Source: Pontibacillus chungwhensis BH030062 (lineage in GTDB: Bacteria > Bacillota > Bacilli > Bacillales > BH030062). Taken from it: a DNA stretch of 64,000 nt. Below the pieces are notes generated by a model. It was not told where the DNA came from. It saw nothing but the letters and a program-made list of their open reading frames with translations, and made no database searches. A program made the position numbers and the translations under genes. This document shows positions 61,209 to 64,000 of the stretch, piece after piece (position 1 is the stretch's first letter; each line of letters opens with the position of its first letter). The stretch is taken from positions 1-64,000 of the forward strand of contig NZ_AVBG01000002.1 in NCBI RefSeq assembly GCF_000770675.1, in the 5' to 3' direction.

Positions 61209-62363
61209 TTAGTCGTCTTTGGTTGTGAATGGTTGTGGTTTTTCTTCTTGGTAGTTGAAGAAGTAGCGCATGGCTTCTGCGATACGGGCGGATGCTTGGC
61301 CGTCTCCGTATGGGTTGCTGGCTTTGGCCATGGCTTCGTATGCTGTATCGTCTGAGAGCAATTCGTTTGCCATGGAGAAGATGTTTTCTTCATCTGTTCC
61401 GGCAAGCTTTAATGTTCCAGCTTTAATTCCTTCAGGGCGCTCGGTTGTGTCACGAAGGACAAGAACCGGTACACCAAGAGAAGGCGCTTCTTCTTGAACG
61501 CCGCCACTGTCTGTCATGATCAGATGAGATCTTGACGCGAAGTTGTGGAAGTCAATAACGTCTAGTGGTTCAATTAAATGAATACGGTCATCGCTGCCTA
61601 AGATTTCGTTGGCTGCTTCTTGAACCGCCGGGTTTAAGTGAACCGGGTAAACGACTTCAACATCTTCATGTGTATCAACTAAACGCTTGATGGCTTTGAA
61701 CATGCCGCGCATTTTGTCACCTAAGTTTTCACGACGGTGAGCGGTCACGAGGACAAGACGCTTATCTTTCGTCTTCTCTAAGATCTCGTGTGCATAATCA
61801 TCTTTAACGGTTGTTTTCAGCGCATCAATTGCTGTGTTTCCTGTAACAAACAAGCTGTCTTCAGATTTATTTTCATCCAATAGATTCTGCTTGGATTGAT
61901 TCGTTGGTGTGAAATGAAGATCGGCCATAACGCCTGTTAGCTGACGATTCATTTCTTCTGGGAATGGAGAGTATTTATTCCACGTGCGCAGGCCTGCTTC
62001 TACGTGTCCGACTGGAATCTGGTTGTAGTAAGCGGCAAGGCTTGCTGCAAATGTTGTTGTTGTATCACCATGCACAAGCACCACATCTGGCTTCGTTTCC
62101 TTCATAACGTTGTCTAAACCTTCAAGCGCACGCGTTGTAATCTCTGCTAGAGTCTGACGCGATTTCATAATGTTTAGATCGTAATCAGGGGCAATACCGA
62201 AAATGCTCATCACTTGGTCAAGCATTTCACGATGCTGGGCTGTCACGGTTACAATTGGTTCAAATTGGTCTGAACGTTTTTTAAGTTCCAAAACAAGAGG
62301 CGCCATTTTAATCGCTTCTGGTCTTGTCCCAAAAATCGTCATCACCTTAATTCGTTGGCTCAT
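61209..62363 (-). CDS. mnaA: UDP-N-acetylglucosamine 2-epimerase (non-hydrolysing)
   Basis: 384 residues from the ATG at 62363 (GGAGTG seven bases upstream). Motifs FGTRPEAIKMAPL, TAQHREMLDQV, VHGDTTTTFAASLAA, HVEAGLRTW, ENLGDKM and TDSGGVQEEAPSLG. Interconverts UDP-GlcNAc and UDP-ManNAc. Supplies the TagA-type transferase and WecC encoded at 24-26 kb. Confidence 0.97.
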   Translation of the reverse strand: MSQRIKVMTIFGTRPEAIKMAPLVLELKKRSDQFEPIVTVTAQHREMLDQVMSIFGIAPDYDLNIMKSRQTLAEITTRALEGLDNVMKETKPDVVLVHGDTTTTFAASLAAYYNQIPVGHVEAGLRTWNKYSPFPEEMNRQLTGVMADLHFTPTNQSKQNLLDENKSEDSLFVTGNTAIDALKTTVKDDYAHEILEKTKDKRLVLVTAHRRENLGDKMRGMFKAIKRLVDTHEDVEVVYPVHLNPAVQEAANEILGSDDRIHLIEPLDVIDFHNFASRSHLIMTDSGGVQEEAPSLGVPVLVLRDTTERPEGIKAGTLKLAGTDEENIFSMANELLSDDTAYEAMAKASNPYGDGQASARIAEAMRYFFNYQEEKPQPFTTKDD

Positions 62364-62384
62364 GTCGTTCACTCCAAACAAAAC

Positions 62385-63014
62385 TTATTTCGTTCCGAAC
62401 AGACGGTCTCCTGCGTCTCCTAAACCTGGTACGATGTAACCTTTTTCGTTCAGTTTCTCGTCCATTGCTGCAAGATAGATGTCTACATCAGGGTGTGCTG
62501 CATGAATTTCTTCTACACCTTCAGGCGCGCCTACTAGACACATCAGGCGAATTTGTTTAGCGCCACGCTTCTTAAGAGAGTGGATGGCTTCGATCGCTGA
62601 ACCACCTGTAGCAAGCATTGGGTCTACAACGATCATTTCACGTTCTTGAACGTCGCTTGGAAGCTTCACGTAATATTCAACTGGCTTCAGTGTTTCCGGA
62701 TCACGATAAAGTCCTACGTGTCCTACCTTTGCCGCTGGAATAAGGTCTAAAATACCGTCTACCATTCCTAGTCCTGCGCGGAGAATTGGGATGATAGCAA
62801 TCTTCTTACCTGAAATCACTTGAGATGTTGCTTCTGAAACGGGTGTTTGAATCGTTACTTCTTCTAATGGTAAATCGCGTGTAATTTCAAACGCCATTAA
62901 AGCTGCTACTTCATCTACAAGTTCACGGAATTCCTTTGTTCCTGTTTCTGTCTTCCGTATGTACGTTAGTTTGTGCTGAATAAGAGGATGATCAAATACA
63001 TATACCTTACCCAT
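62385..63014 (-). CDS. upp: Uracil phosphoribosyltransferase
   Basis: 209 residues, full length. PRPP-binding motif [16 protein letters not shown] and uracil-binding segment [17 protein letters not shown]. Converts uracil and PRPP to UMP (pyrimidine salvage). AAAGGAGA site; 21 bases before mnaA, the conserved pairing. Confidence 0.98.
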   Translation of the reverse strand: MGKVYVFDHPLIQHKLTYIRKTETGTKEFRELVDEVAALMAFEITRDLPLEEVTIQTPVSEATSQVISGKKIAIIPILRAGLGMVDGILDLIPAAKVGHVGLYRDPETLKPVEYYVKLPSDVQEREMIVVDPMLATGGSAIEAIHSLKKRGAKQIRLMCLVGAPEGVEEIHAAHPDVDIYLAAMDEKLNEKGYIVPGLGDAGDRLFGTK

Positions 63015-63265
63015 GAGCCGATCTCTCCTTTAATTGAATAGTTTGCATCCTTAAAATTGTACTGAATTATGGGATGCGTTTCAAGGTGAATCATACAATC
63101 TCTCGACAAAATATTCTAAAAGTCATTTGGCATTTGTGACGGTTTTGTGAATTTTTTCTTCTATTATATAGGCGATACATGTTCCTTCTTAGTTTACCAC
63201 AAGGTTTACTGTTTCATGAGCGGAAAGGTTCCTCTATAATTTTGTAATAGAAAGGAGAGAAATTC

Positions 63266-63712
63266 ATGTCGATCACCCAAGCTAATCCTCAAGATGCAGA
63301 GGCTATTTTAAATTTACAAAGAAAAGCATATATTCAAGAGGCTGAACGGTATAACGACTATTCCATACAACCTCTTACTCAAACGCTTGATCAAGTAAAG
63401 GCAGATTTCGACCATGCTTATATTCTAAAGTACGTACATAACGATCAAGTAATTGGTTCCGCTCGCGCAAAGAAAGATGGAGGGACGTGTCACATTGGTA
63501 AAGTCATGGTTCACCCTGATTACCAAAAGCGGGGCATCGGCCGTGAGCTTATGTACGCGATTGAACGTCAGTTTCCAGGCTACACTTTTGAACTATTCAC
63601 CGGGAGTAAAAGCTATGAGAACATTGCGTTCTATGAAAAGCTTGGCTATTTAGGTTATAAAAAAGAAAAACTCCCACGAGAAGAAACCGTCTTTCTATTT
63701 ATGAGAAAGTAG
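63266..63712 (+). CDS. GNAT family N-acetyltransferase
   Basis: 148 residues, AAAGGAGAG site. Acetyl-CoA motif VHPDYQKRGIGRELM and a C-terminal GSKSYENIAFYEKLGY typical of small GNAT enzymes. Substrate unknown. Monocistronic, convergent with the following gene. Confidence 0.9.
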   Translation: MSITQANPQDAEAILNLQRKAYIQEAERYNDYSIQPLTQTLDQVKADFDHAYILKYVHNDQVIGSARAKKDGGTCHIGKVMVHPDYQKRGIGRELMYAIERQFPGYTFELFTGSKSYENIAFYEKLGYLGYKKEKLPREETVFLFMRK

Positions 63713-63740
63713 TTCGTTCTTCTAACTCTCAAGCTAAAAA

Positions 63741-63771
63741 AACACTTCAACTCTAGATGAATTGAAGTGTT
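63741..63771 (-). terminator. Terminator of the partial gene at the window end
   Basis: AACACTTCAA / TTGAAGTGTT stem, T run on the minus strand, ten bases after the stop codon. Confidence 0.85.
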
Positions 63772-63778
63772 CCTCATT

Positions 63779-64000
63779 CTATTCTTCTGTTTTGTTCAAT
63801 AGTTTCTGCGCAAGTCCTGATAGGTTGTCGGTTGTGCCATGGATATCTTGGATGGCATCGACAATCTGATCGAGGTCTTCTTTATTTCGATTGAACATGT
63901 CTACGTACTGGTTCATTTCCATCTTCACAGTAGCCAACCCGTTCGTTACTTGCTTCATATCTGTTTGAGACTGTTTCGTAGAGGCGTTCATCTCTTGCAT
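63779..64000 (-). CDS. C-terminal end of a methyl-accepting chemotaxis-type protein (partial)
   Basis: 73 C-terminal residues, all helical with heptad-like spacing (MKQVTNGLATVKMEMNQYV, IVDAIQDIHGTTDNLSGLAQKL), resembling the end of an MCP signalling region. The gene continues beyond the window. A coiled-coil DUF948-type protein is an alternative. Confidence 0.55.
   Translation of the reverse strand: MQEMNASTKQSQTDMKQVTNGLATVKMEMNQYVDMFNRNKEDLDQIVDAIQDIHGTTDNLSGLAQKLLNKTEE

Overview
The window comes from a spore-forming, motile, competence-encoding member of the Bacillaceae. The evidence is spoIIID, spoIIQ and spoIID, the flagellar rod genes flhO and flhP, a comK homologue, mbl, and the conserved order upp-mnaA-(S8 protease)-atpZ-atpIBEFHAGDC-DUF1146-ywmB-murAA-spoIID-spoIIQ-spoIIID-mbl-flhO-flhP-epuA-fabZ. 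Secreted proteins are very acidic and there is an S-layer operon with pyruvyl-transferase chemistry. This suggests a moderately halophilic genus such as Pontibacillus or Halobacillus; the genus is inference only.

Layout. Bases 1-14.4 kb are AT-rich accessory DNA: a UPF0489 (peptide-arginase-like) gene, a recombination scar, an HNH protein with a sigma-region-4-like helix-turn-helix, a broken UvrD-type helicase, a secreted EF-hand nuclease, a LexA-boxed YolD cassette without its polymerase, two uncharacterised plus-strand ORFs (the second behind an RBS-occluding hairpin), an IS with one nonsense codon, and a probable ORF-less group II intron cutting into a damaged gene. Bases 14.5-31 kb are the cell envelope block: a three-gene S-layer operon (SLH anchor protein, small paralogue, 1133-residue surface protein), a six-gene glycan operon (wecC, tagA-type transferase, GNAT, PIG-L deacetylase, GT4, O-antigen-ligase-like protein), and plus-strand csaB, GT4 and murJ. 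CsaB pyruvylates the wall polymer that SLH domains bind, so the anchor and its ligand enzyme are encoded together. Bases 31.4-39 kb hold a TetR-MFP-RND efflux operon with a palindromic operator, comK, a 60-codon ORF followed by a candidate structured RNA, and an extremely acidic lipoprotein. From 39.2 kb to the end lies the conserved Bacillaceae core listed above, with one insertion, an AimR-like receptor gene.

The most unusual feature is a family of GC-rich palindromic intergenic elements (nine copies, 29.3-50.7 kb). Their 16-17 bp arms differ from copy to copy but stay perfectly complementary within eight of the nine copies. Two types (A and B) occur as A-B pairs at constant spacing. Separate repeat families are a 37-bp-period array (three loci, 2, 6 and 4 copies) built on a 13-bp palindrome, and a 21-bp-period array at 58.5 kb.
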